DNA of 64,000 nt from G965200765 sp965203865. GTDB lineage: Bacteria; Pseudomonadota; Gammaproteobacteria; Arenicellales; JAJDZL01. Location: NCBI GenBank assembly GCA_965203865.1, contig OZ241916.1, positions 992,001 to 1,056,000 of the forward strand, written 5' to 3'. The translations under genes were made by a program, and so were the position numbers. The notes below the pieces were generated by a model, which saw only the letters and a program-made list of their open reading frames with translations, made no database searches and was not told where the DNA came from. Position 1 is the stretch's first letter; each line of letters starts with the position of its first letter. This document shows positions 17,520 through 25,082 of this stretch, piece by piece.

Positions 17520-18138
17520 TAAATGAAGTAAATTATACCCCCGGATTATTAATCTCGAACCATTTCTTGAATCTATCCACATCATCTTTATTTTTTGGAT
17601 GACAATCTCTTGACTTTGTCGGTTTAGATCTGCAAGTGTTTGATTTTGTTTATTTCACTTGATTAGCAAAGGCACTACAAATTAGCCTTTCAGCCAATTT
17701 GTAAAGATGCCGGTCGGGTGCCTGCCAGGTACTGACGAGGGGAAATAGCACGGTGTCCGGCACCTTCAGCCTATTGTCCGGTAGATGTTTTTCTGGTTCT
17801 CCGTGGATTTCGATTGGATCGCATAGCAACTGCGGTCTTTTCTCATTCAAGGCTCACTTCGACATCGTCACGTAGCACCAGAAACTTGCGTAGCCGATGT
17901 GGAGTACGACCCCTTGCAATTTTCAAAATTTTTTACTCTGTCAACTGAAGCATTTTGTAGATTGAATCCACATGCTTTGAATGCCTTGCTCATCATTTGA
18001 AAAAATCATCAAATATAGACCTAACATAATTTATTATTTTATGATAGAATCTACTATTGCTATTCATGAAAGAATACTAATGATTAGCGATGAAATTACA
18101 GTCTTGCAAAACAAGATGAAAAATAGGAGAATTGACAT
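17520..18138. other. Long spacer, no supportable gene
   Basis: AT-rich stretch of about 620 bases between the thioesterase and the coiled-coil gene. Only short frames without family features are present; the ribosome binding site of the next gene lies at its right end (AGGAG near 18125). Confidence 0.4.
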
Positions 18139-18609
18139 ATGCAACTTCAGGAACACGATACAATGGCAGAAAAGCAATCTGCGGCAAGGGAAATTTTGGA
18201 AAATGCCAAATTCAAGAAAGACCAGGCGGAAGCGATTATTGCTACGGTCAATCTTGCTACCGAAGATTTGGCCACCAAAGACGATGTAGAAGAACTGCGC
18301 AGCGAGATGCAAGAAGGATTCAAACTTTTGAATCAAAGGATAGATTTTTCAGATGAAAAGACAGATAACAAGCTTGGCAAGATGGACAACAAGATTGACA
18401 AGATGGACAACAAGATGGACAAGATGGACAACAAGATTGATGCCAATGCCATGAGTACCGATGCCAGATTTGACAAAATTGATGTCAGGTTCGATAAGAT
18501 GGAATCGAAATTTGACCATCTGACAACTCGACTTATCCTGACAAGCGCAAGTACCATTATTGCACTTGCGGCTTTGTATGCTGCGCTGACTAAATTTTTG
18601 GGATCATAG
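18139..18609 (+). CDS. Coiled-coil, C-terminally membrane-anchored protein (DUF1640-like), heptad variant
   Basis: 156 residues. An N-terminal segment (KKDQAEAII..ATKDDVEELRSEM) resembles the first 50 residues of the coiled-coil proteins at 39072, 48914 and 50116. The middle is a nearly perfect repeat of the 7-residue KMDNKID unit (about residues 78-96), and the C-terminus is a single hydrophobic helix (LILTSASTIIALAALYAAL). An AGGAG site lies 9 bp before the chosen ATG. The predicted form is a rod anchored in the inner membrane by its tail. Function unknown. Confidence 0.75.
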   Translation: MQLQEHDTMAEKQSAAREILENAKFKKDQAEAIIATVNLATEDLATKDDVEELRSEMQEGFKLLNQRIDFSDEKTDNKLGKMDNKIDKMDNKMDKMDNKIDANAMSTDARFDKIDVRFDKMESKFDHLTTRLILTSASTIIALAALYAALTKFLGS

Positions 18610-18937
18610 ATTCGGGTAGAAATTGCAACAGCTCAACTTATACAAGCTGTGGTACCGATATTATCCGCATAGTTCCTGTAACATTTAAAAATCCTCTGAG
18701 ATGCGTGGCAAAAAATCGACATTTTCTGCATGCTCAGTATTTTTAAGTTGGTATTGACACCCTAGGCAAGACATGAAGGTGCACCCATGTTCAATCGGTC
18801 CGTGCCGCACATTCAGGCTCACTTCCCGATATAGGCAAAGATAGAATAGTGAAGCTAATGCGTTCCTAGTACTGCTTGAAGTTCAATCATGGCAATATTG
18901 GCAGTTCTCCCTTCAGAATTTGCTCCAATGTAATAAT
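18610..18937. other. Spacer without recognisable gene
   Basis: About 330 bases between the coiled-coil gene and the endonuclease-like fragment. No coding frame, tRNA or strong hairpin was recognised. Confidence 0.35.
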
Positions 18938-19354
18938 TTAAATTTTTGGTACAAGAACAGATCTCGGGAATCCGATTTTGTCTTTTGGTTCGTGAGAGCC
19001 AGACTGCTTTGCAAACTGCAGCATCGGTTTGGTTGGAGCATCCTTGGATATGAATATTCCGATCGTTTGCTTTTCATCCAGCAGTCCTCTTAGTTCTCGA
19101 ATCTGCCCAATACTTACCTTTCCACTTTTCACTGAAATTATTGCAATTTCATCATTGGGCAGCAATATTCTCCCGTCTATTCCGCCGTCTGCCCCCATTA
19201 TGCTGTTGGGCAATCCCCCGACCCTGATTACGCACCATTTCTCAAATTCCTTCCTGGCTTTAGTAGCCGACTGGTTAATGAGCTTCGACTCTACTTCATC
19301 CAGTGTTTTAGGTTCTCCGTATATTTGAATATCGCCTTTTTCGGAGTTGTCCAC
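18938..19354 (-). CDS. Restriction-endonuclease-like (PD-(D/E)xK) domain, orphan or fragment
   Basis: 138 residues. The segment FEKWCVIRVGGLPN...GADGGIDGRI...EIAIISVKSGKV resembles the endonuclease-like tail found behind some DNA adenine/cytosine methyltransferases and Mrr-like enzymes. The Asp of GIDGRI and the VKSGK lysine fit a PD-(D/E)xK centre. No methylase catalytic motif (e.g. DPPY) is present, and the neighbours are unrelated, so it is either a stand-alone nuclease-like protein or the surviving C-terminus of a larger restriction/modification protein. Confidence 0.6.
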   Translation of the reverse strand: MDNSEKGDIQIYGEPKTLDEVESKLINQSATKARKEFEKWCVIRVGGLPNSIMGADGGIDGRILLPNDEIAIISVKSGKVSIGQIRELRGLLDEKQTIGIFISKDAPTKPMLQFAKQSGSHEPKDKIGFPRSVLVPKI

Positions 19355-19504
19355 GCAAGATTACCATTAATGCAGTTTTCGCAATACGGCCCATAACAGG
19401 CTAAATTGGATGTATAGGTAATTAGATTTTATGAAGGTAGTAAAAAATAGAGATAAAATGCTTCCAAGTTGTTTTCAACGAATTTGACAGGAGTCTCGTT
19501 CTAA

Positions 19505-20185
19505 ATGTTTTCTAATATTCAAGCCTGCGTATTCGACGCTTACGGTACATTGTTTGATGTTCATTCAGCGGCATCTCAGCATAGCAGCGTGCTAGGAGAA
19601 CTGGAGGCTCCTGTATCAGAATTATGGCGGTCCAAGCAACTTCAATACACATGGTTGAGAAGTTTGATGGGGAATTATGTTGATTTCTGGACGGTGACGG
19701 GGCAAGCTCTGGATTACGCACTGGTAACGCATGGCATACAGAATCAAGAGTTGCGCGACAACCTGATGAATGCATACTTGCAACTTGAATGTTTCAACGA
19801 AGTACTTTCAGTACTGGAGACTTTAAAGAATAAAGAGCTCAAAACTGCCGTCTTGTCCAACGGGTCTCCAAACATGTTGAATCCGGTCGTGGAAAACTCC
19901 GGTGTGTCCAATTTTTTGGATGCCTGTATTTCAGTGGATGAAGCAGGTATTTACAAGCCCAAAGCTGAAGTTTATGAATTGGCTTGCGAACGCCTGGATG
20001 TCAAACCAGAAGAAGTGTGCTTTCTTTCATCAAATTGCTGGGATGCAATTGGTGCTTCGTACTTTGGATTTCATGTTGCATGGATTAATCGCTACAGGCA
20101 GCAGCTGGACCTTATGGATGCTACTCCCGAAGTTGAAATCACTGATTTGACAGAATTGCCGCCCTTGCTGGAAATTGAACAGTAG
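19505..20185 (+). CDS. Haloacid dehalogenase type II (HAD superfamily)
   Basis: 226 residues. HAD motif I is FDAYGTLFD with nucleophile D11; motif II lies in AVLSNGSPNML; motif III lysine in IYKPKAEVY; and motif IV appears as FLSSNCWDAIGA, the S-S-N-x-W-D form characteristic of L-2-haloacid dehalogenases. It may hydrolyse short 2-haloacids; many close relatives have unknown physiological substrates. It converges with the nuclease-like gene with 5 bp between stops. Confidence 0.9.
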   Translation: MFSNIQACVFDAYGTLFDVHSAASQHSSVLGELEAPVSELWRSKQLQYTWLRSLMGNYVDFWTVTGQALDYALVTHGIQNQELRDNLMNAYLQLECFNEVLSVLETLKNKELKTAVLSNGSPNMLNPVVENSGVSNFLDACISVDEAGIYKPKAEVYELACERLDVKPEEVCFLSSNCWDAIGASYFGFHVAWINRYRQQLDLMDATPEVEITDLTELPPLLEIEQ

Positions 20186-20190
20186 TTTGG

Positions 20191-20730
20191 TCATTGATTG
20201 CGAACTGCGCAAGTACTGCATAGCAAGTCCTTGACCGGGTCAAAGGCAAGGCTGGGATAGGCTCTCCAGTCAGCAGGGGGATCAAACTGGCCGCGCCAAA
20301 TACCGTTCTGTTGCTTTTTGGCCGAATCTTCCTGTTGCTGATAGTCGCTGGAATCATTTGCAACTAATGCCCAGCCTTCCATTACCAACACACTTGCTAT
20401 ATCAGAAGATGAGTTATAGCATTGAGCAAGGGGCAGCTCAGCGGATGGTTGCATTAATTCGCAGCGAATTGAATGTGCCTGAATCAATTCGTTTAATCGT
20501 AAAGTAGCTTTGGCACCGCATGGCCAAGTTTTTTCGTTTGAAATACATTTTGCAGTACTGACAGGAACCACAGCGCCATTCAACACATAGGTTTGATCAT
20601 TGACCTCTATTGCATTGCCCTTGAGTACTTTCGATGCGTTTATATGATCAGTTTTCGCAGCTCCCGTTATCATAAGTAAAATACCGAGTATCGCAAAGTT
20701 TAGAGTACTCAATTTCGGGTTCACTTTCAT
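20191..20730 (-). CDS. Secreted thermonuclease-like (SNase-fold) protein
   Basis: 179 residues with an N-terminal hydrophobic segment (FAILGILLMITGAA, about 13-26) that is a likely signal peptide. The rest has the OB-fold pattern of thermonuclease-like proteins: a CGAKATLRLNELI block, a central cysteine pair and the C-terminal GIWRGQFDPPADWR signature (about residues 148-161). The catalytic Arg/Glu arrangement of staphylococcal nuclease is not clear, so nuclease activity is unproven. Probably periplasmic. Confidence 0.75.
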   Translation of the reverse strand: MKVNPKLSTLNFAILGILLMITGAAKTDHINASKVLKGNAIEVNDQTYVLNGAVVPVSTAKCISNEKTWPCGAKATLRLNELIQAHSIRCELMQPSAELPLAQCYNSSSDIASVLVMEGWALVANDSSDYQQQEDSAKKQQNGIWRGQFDPPADWRAYPSLAFDPVKDLLCSTCAVRNQ

Positions 20731-20827
20731 AGGATTGTGGAGTTGACTTTGAAGTAAAATACACTGAAAATATTACCATGAACAATTCATTACATTTTAA
20801 CCATTAAATTATACGGAATTGCATAGT

Positions 20828-21697
20828 ATGACTAACCTATTGACTCCCCAGCAAATTGAATATTTTCGAGAATATGGGTATGTGATTAGTGACTCTGGAT
20901 TGGACAATGAAACCCTGGATGCAATGGATTCAGAAATCGATGCATGGATTGATGAAAGCCGCCATCACGACTCCAATTATGGAGAAACAATGGATGGAAA
21001 GGCGAGATTCGATTTGGAAGAAGGGCATACAAAGGAAAATCCGAAACTTCGCAGAGTTTCAAACCCGGTGGATGTTTCAGAAGTCTATCGCAAAGTTCTT
21101 TGGGACAGCTCCATTACGGATATGGTTGCGCAACTGATTGGCCCCAGCATAAAGTTTCATCACTGCAAGTTGAATATCAAACTTCCAGGAATGGATACAG
21201 TTGTTTACTATCATCAGGACCACTCTTATGATCCCCATACCAACGATGATATGCTTGCAATTCTGTTGATGATTGATGATTCTACCGAATTGAATGGGTG
21301 CTTGAAGGTTGTCCCAGGTTCCCACAAGAAAAGGTACTCCCACTTCAAGGATGGTGAGTATGTCGGGCTAATTGATCCGTCTTACTACGATGAATTTAAC
21401 AAGGAAGCAGTTCCTGTTGTTGCCGACCGAGGCCAAGTATGCTTTATGCACACCTGGACAATTCACGGTTCGGAAAACAACCGTTCAGGTCGCCCGCGAA
21501 GATTGCTGATATCTGACTTCGCAGCGGCGGATGCCTTTCCGTTGCTATATCCAGCCGTGCCGTCTCCGTTTACGGGGAAAATTGTCCGGGGTGAACCTAG
21601 TCCTGTCGCAAGGTTGACTCAGGATTTGGTTGAAATTCGCACTCCGTATTCAGAAGATTCGTTTTTTGGTGTACAGGGTCAGCCCTCTGCGGGCTAA
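20828..21697 (+). CDS. Phytanoyl-CoA dioxygenase (PhyH) family Fe(II)/2-oxoglutarate oxygenase
   Basis: About 290 residues from the ATG at 20828; an upstream in-frame TTG gives three more. The iron-binding facial triad is proposed as H129 and D131 (YYHQDHSY) with H212 (HTWTIHGSENN), and the 2-oxoglutarate arginine lies in SGRPRRLL. Family members hydroxylate acyl-CoAs or natural-product intermediates using O2 and 2-oxoglutarate. It is followed 23 bp later by a DUF1028 gene on the same strand. The substrate cannot be told. Confidence 0.88.
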   Translation: MTNLLTPQQIEYFREYGYVISDSGLDNETLDAMDSEIDAWIDESRHHDSNYGETMDGKARFDLEEGHTKENPKLRRVSNPVDVSEVYRKVLWDSSITDMVAQLIGPSIKFHHCKLNIKLPGMDTVVYYHQDHSYDPHTNDDMLAILLMIDDSTELNGCLKVVPGSHKKRYSHFKDGEYVGLIDPSYYDEFNKEAVPVVADRGQVCFMHTWTIHGSENNRSGRPRRLLISDFAAADAFPLLYPAVPSPFTGKIVRGEPSPVARLTQDLVEIRTPYSEDSFFGVQGQPSAG

Positions 21698-21720
21698 ATT
21701 GATTTCTCTCGAATAGTAAA

Positions 21721-22401
21721 ATGACTTTTTCAATTGTCGCATTTGACAAGAAGTACAAGAACTTCGGTGTTGCAATTACGACTTCCAGCATAGCAGTTGG
21801 AAGTCGGTGTCCATGGGTTCTAAATGGTATTGGAGCAGTATCGACGCAGAATGTAACAGATCCTTCACTTGGACCTGAAATACTTGATTACTTGGACGAT
21901 GGCCTTACTGCCAGAGAGGCGCTTGATGAAGTAGTCGGCTCGAATCCATTTATGAATTACCGGCAATTGATTGTTGTAGACAAATTCGGCGATACTGCTC
22001 ACCATACCGGTGAAAATATACTGGGTGCCAATGCAGTTTCAGTTGGCAAGAATTGTATTGCCGCCGGCAATCTGCTTGCCAATGAAAATGTGCCAGCAGC
22101 CATGACAGAAGCATTTGAGAATAGGGATAGTGAAGCTCATTTGGCTGAATCGCTTCTGAAAGCTTTACAGACAGGCATTGATGCTGGCGGGGAGATGGGA
22201 ACAGTGCATTCTGCGGCATTGTTGACAGCGGGTGAATTTTCTTTTCCAGAGGTAAATCTGAGAGTTGACTGGCATGAGTCGTCTCCAGTTGATGAGTTAA
22301 GAAAACTTTGGGAAGCGTATAAGCCTCAAAGGCAAGACTACATTCTACGCGCGGTTGTTCCTTCAGCCGCTCCATCATATGGAGTTCCGGGAGATCCTTG
22401 A
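21721..22401 (+). CDS. DUF1028 family protein (Ntn-hydrolase-like)
   Basis: 226 residues beginning MTFSIVAFD, the normal DUF1028 start. The family blocks GVAITTSSIAVGSRCPW, GAVSTQN and the CIAAGNLLAN segment are all visible. The C-terminal tail DWHESSPVDELRKLW...Y is the usual putative peptidoglycan-binding-like extension. Biochemical function has not been established. Same strand as the PhyH gene and probably co-transcribed. Confidence 0.85.
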   Translation: MTFSIVAFDKKYKNFGVAITTSSIAVGSRCPWVLNGIGAVSTQNVTDPSLGPEILDYLDDGLTAREALDEVVGSNPFMNYRQLIVVDKFGDTAHHTGENILGANAVSVGKNCIAAGNLLANENVPAAMTEAFENRDSEAHLAESLLKALQTGIDAGGEMGTVHSAALLTAGEFSFPEVNLRVDWHESSPVDELRKLWEAYKPQRQDYILRAVVPSAAPSYGVPGDP

Positions 22402-22408
22402 TAGAGAT

Positions 22409-22462
22409 TTGGTGAAGTTTGCGGTTGGCTGTAGCTAAACTCTCCCCTTAAAACGTCCTTGA
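22409..22462 (-). repeat. Fossil 1 of the HisN-like gene's 3' end
   Basis: On the minus strand this stretch reads, with one stop, F-x-G-E-S-L-A-T-A-N-R-K-L-H, against F-K-G-R-V-L-A-T-A-N-S-K-L-H in the intact gene at 24984-25781. At DNA level TTGGCTGTAGCTA is exact and the following 16 bases match at about 13 positions. It is the most decayed of three copies. Confidence 0.55.
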
Positions 22463-22535
22463 TACTTTTGTCACACTGACTGCATGAAAACTTTTGCCGA
22501 CGAGTTTTTTTACGTCCAATGTTGCGCAATAAGAC

Positions 22536-22799
22536 TTATGCGCTGGTTTTTGCGGGAATTTGTTGGTAGCGAGCCGGATTTTTGCTTGAATTGTTCAGCA
22601 CAGCATCTTTGAGAATGCTGTTGGCGGCATGGCGATTCTTTATATTCCTGACGAGAACGACTTTTATGCTTCGTTCCGAGTTGTACCAGACTTCGTGGGA
22701 ACCTTTGGATTGCCTGATTAATTCAAACCGTTCTTCTTCAGTATCTTGAAGAGTTATGGATAGTAGTTCGATGCCATCAGCGCGTAGCCGCCATTTCAC
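22536..22799 (-). pseudogene. hicA: HicA-like mRNA interferase toxin, frameshifted at its N-terminus
   Basis: The C-terminal part (RFELIRQSKGSHEVWY and the VVLVRNIKNRHAANSILKDA stretch) is the HicA double-stranded-RNA-binding-like fold, with the toxin His in KGSHEVW. The first 23 residues of this frame do not look like HicA. In the neighbouring frame, just upstream of about 22730, the DNA reads L-F-K-I-L-K-K-N-G, the expected HicA lead-in. A one-base indel thus separates the halves. It follows the DUF1902/HicB-like gene, overlapping it by 23 bp. Probably an inactive toxin. Confidence 0.6.
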
Positions 22800-23016
22800 C
22801 AGCTGGCGGCATCTTGAATTCGTCGATTAGGTCCTTGGCGGTAGTCCTGTCGGAGTAATGGTTGCAAAGTATCAGTTCGTAAGCTACGTCGCTGACGATT
22901 TCTTCAAATTCCTTGATGGTCTCGGCTTCGAGATGAAGACCGATGATGTTGCTGTCCGAGCAGTACACCTTGTTCTTGTCGTCCCAGACTGGCCTAACGT
23001 AGAATTTGCTACCCAT
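22777..23016 (-). CDS. hicB: DUF1902 / HicB-like antitoxin
   Basis: 79 residues with the beta-beta-beta-alpha HicB-like layout: an N-terminal strand block (FYVRPVWDDKNKVYCSDSN), GLHLEAETIKEFEEIVSDVAYELI and a short C-terminal tail. HicB-type proteins neutralise HicA and repress the operon. Here the gene precedes the HicA-like remnant on the same strand. No DNA-binding domain is fused, as expected for DUF1902. The locus is bracketed by fossil copies of a phosphatase gene tail. Confidence 0.65.
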   Translation of the reverse strand: MGSKFYVRPVWDDKNKVYCSDSNIIGLHLEAETIKEFEEIVSDVAYELILCNHYSDRTTAKDLIDEFKMPPAGEMAATR

Positions 23017-23086
23017 GAAATTGTCCGAATAATTAAAATGAATTAATAAATGCTACACTAGCTATGGATTATGATGTAAGCTTGCG

Positions 23087-23206
23087 ATGAGTCAATACCA
23101 AGTTATTTGTGCCGTTTTCACGTTGCTGCCAACCCCGGAAAATCAGCAGATTTACCTTCAAAATTCTTCCAGCGGGAAAAACTCGATTTATGTAAGTCAA
23201 CCTTAA
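23087..23206 (+). CDS. Small ORF, 39 aa, C-terminus resembling the PIN gene's end
   Basis: Short frame starting MSQYQVICAVFTLLPTP and ending SIYVSQP; the PIN reading frame at 24935 ends FIYVSQS. The match marks the outer edge of the repeat shared by 23186-23372 and 24914-25082. It may be a gene remnant fused to the repeat. Low support as a functional gene. Confidence 0.3.
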   Translation: MSQYQVICAVFTLLPTPENQQIYLQNSSSGKNSIYVSQP

Positions 23207-23372
23207 AATTCTCAATACAATTATGTTGTGAGATTATTGCATATCTTCCGATTTTAAGAGTGTTACTATACCTGGAAGAAATTTTTCTCAATAATTCGCA
23301 AGCAATCTTCGGTAGCTTTGGATTGGCTGTAGCCAGCACTCTTCCCTTGAAATCATGTAAATCATGTGTAAT
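23186..23372 (-). repeat. Fossil 2 of the HisN-like gene's 3' end plus downstream flank
   Basis: Minus-strand reading gives ITHD...FKGRVLATANPKL, then, one frame over, EDCLRIIEKNFFQV and a stop, i.e. the last about 33 codons of the gene at 24984-25781 with a 12-base internal duplication and a one-base indel. About 70 further bases downstream of the stop also match. The match ends abruptly at the same codon region (S-I-T-H-D) where fossil 1 ends. Confidence 0.85.
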
Positions 23373-23508
23373 ATAACATGAGGTTATCATGTCCCGCAAA
23401 TTAGTGAGCTAATACAGGCAGTTTAATAATCAGGGGCAGAAGAAATTGTTAGAATTGCCTAGTTATTGAATTTAATCAGGCAAGGTTAACGGATTACAGA
23501 TTAACTGA

Positions 23509-24465
23509 GGAGAGTTTCAAATAAATAGGCCTAGTTATGAATTAAGGCTAAAAGGCCTTGATGAAAGTAATGGAACGATTAATTCAAGGTCGTTTCAAAT
23601 TGTATTAGACGCTCTTACCAAGACTGCGAAAAGGGTAACGCGACTATTAACAACGGGTGATGGAAATGTTAGAGGGTCTGGTCCAAATTGGTTAAATGAC
23701 TCAGTAACATTTATGATTACTGGCATAGCACCAGGGTCGACAATAATTGAACTTGATGCTCCTCAATTTTGTGAAACTGCAAATCATGTAATTAGTCAGC
23801 GACATCTTTGGAACAATCTACCTCGACCTGAAAACACAGCACTAGATCTTGTTGCTTACGCTATCGAAGAAATTGGTAAAGAAAATTCTTCGGGCGACTA
23901 CTTTGATAATTCAGTACTTGAGGCAATACTACTGTTCAAAAATGTATCGACTTCCGATAACTTTCAATGTCAATTAGTATGTAAATGGGAAGATTCACAA
24001 ATTTATTCACTCAATAGAAGAATATTCAATAGGGTTTGTGAGCTAAGTTCAGTAATCCCCTCTCCGAAAGTTTGTATTGTCAGCGGTATTCTGGACCAAA
24101 TTAAACATCTTGGAGGACATTTCCGTTTATTTGTGAATAATGAGCACCATCTGTTTGGACGATTACTTCCTGATTCGTTGGATATTGAAGTTCTTAGACC
24201 TTTATGGGGAAGACCGGTTACTGTTGAGGGCTTAGTCCACTTCAATGTCAGTGGGAAACCTAGATTAATTGAAGCTCGGAGCATGAGTAGTCAATCAGAA
24301 AGCGATGTTATTTTTGAGGCATTGCCGCAGGCAGCATCAGATAATTTTAGTCCTGTAATTAGTAAAAAAGAAGAGAAAATAGCAAGTGAATTCAATCCAC
24401 TAGATCTTAGAGGCAAGTGGCCTGGCGATGAGCCTGTGGAAGAGTTGCTCGCCGACCTTGATTAG
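23509..24465 (+). CDS. Unrecognised protein, probable partner of the PIN-domain gene
   Basis: The frame is open from 23509 to 24465, but the first ATG is at 23713 (250 residues). The 5' part has protein-like composition (SYELRLKGLDESNG, FQIVLDALTKTAKRV), so translation probably starts earlier. A strong GAGGAG-like site near 23507-23513 sits about 7 bp before an ATA at 23521, suggesting a mutated or non-standard start. The C-terminus is acidic (DEPVEELLADLD). The gene stops 10 bp before the likely start of the PIN gene. I recognise no family; an antitoxin-like role is inferred only from position. Confidence 0.6.
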   Translation, partial: GEFQINRPSYELRLKGLDESNGTINSRSFQIVLDALTKTAKRVTRLLTTGDGNVRGSGPNWLNDSVTFMITGIAPGSTIIELDAPQFCETANHVISQRHLWNNLPRPENTALDLVAYAIEEIGKENSSGDYFDNSVLEAILLFKNVSTSDNFQCQLVCKWEDSQIYSLNRRIFNRVCELSSVIPSPKVCIVSGILDQIKHLGGHFRLFVNNEHHLFGRLLPDSLDIEVLRPLWGRPVTVEGLVHFNVSGKPRLIEARSMSSQSESDVIFEALPQAASDNFSPVISKKEEKIASEFNPLDLRGKWPGDEPVEELLADLD

Positions 24466-24475
24466 TAAAAAAATC

Positions 24476-24935
24476 GTGAATCGTTATTTGCTGGATACAA
24501 ATATATTTGTTGGTATTGTTCGAGATGCTGCTTGGGCGATTAGCACATTGGAGGAACTGCGTGCATGTAGTTCAAGTTCAATGTTTTTTACATCTGTAGT
24601 TTGCCAAGGTGAGTTGTATTCACTAGCGGAGCAACGGGGGTGGGGGAGAGACAGGCGAGCCGACCTCGAAAAAGCTTTGAATCAATGTTTTATTCTCGAT
24701 ATAAACAAACAACAGATAATCCATGCATACGCGTTGTTAGATGCTTGGACTAAAGGAAAGCCGGTTGAACATCAAAATATTCCTTTACCCCCTAAACCTG
24801 CAAAAAAATGTCGCACAACGATCTTTGGATTGCAGCAACTGCTCATGCTAGCGGGGCTACCTTGGTATCTGCAGATAAAGACTTCAATCATCTTCATAAT
24901 AGTTGGATTAAGTTCATTTACGTGAGCCAATCTTA
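24476..24935 (+). CDS. PIN-domain (VapC-like) ribonuclease toxin interrupted by a -1 frameshift
   Basis: A likely GTG start at 24476 gives NRYLLDTNIFVGI with the first catalytic Asp, and VVCQGELYSLA carries the conserved Glu. After GCA AAA AAA at 24800-24808 the zero frame loses homology. In the -1 frame the sequence continues M-S-H-N-D-L-W-I-A-A-T-A-H-A...LVSADKDF, containing the last two PIN acidic residues, and stops at 24935. Whole, it would be a standard PIN nuclease of about 150 residues. A_AAA_AAA in this frame is a classic bacterial slippery heptamer, but a homopolymer mutation or sequencing error is simpler. Confidence 0.7.
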
Positions 24936-25082
24936 AAATTCCCAATACAACTATGGTGTGGGATTATCGGGTGTTTTTCATTGCTATACCTGGAAGAAAT
25001 TTTTCTCAATAATTCGCAAGCAATCTTCGTGTAGCTTGGAATTGGCTGTAGCTAGCACTCTTCCCTTGAAATCATGTGTAAT
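24914..25082 (-). repeat. Parent copy of the HisN-like tail repeat
   Basis: Covers the final about 33 codons of the HisN-like gene and about 70 bases beyond its stop, overlapping the 3' end of the PIN gene. It is the intact counterpart of the two fossils to its left. Confidence 0.85.
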
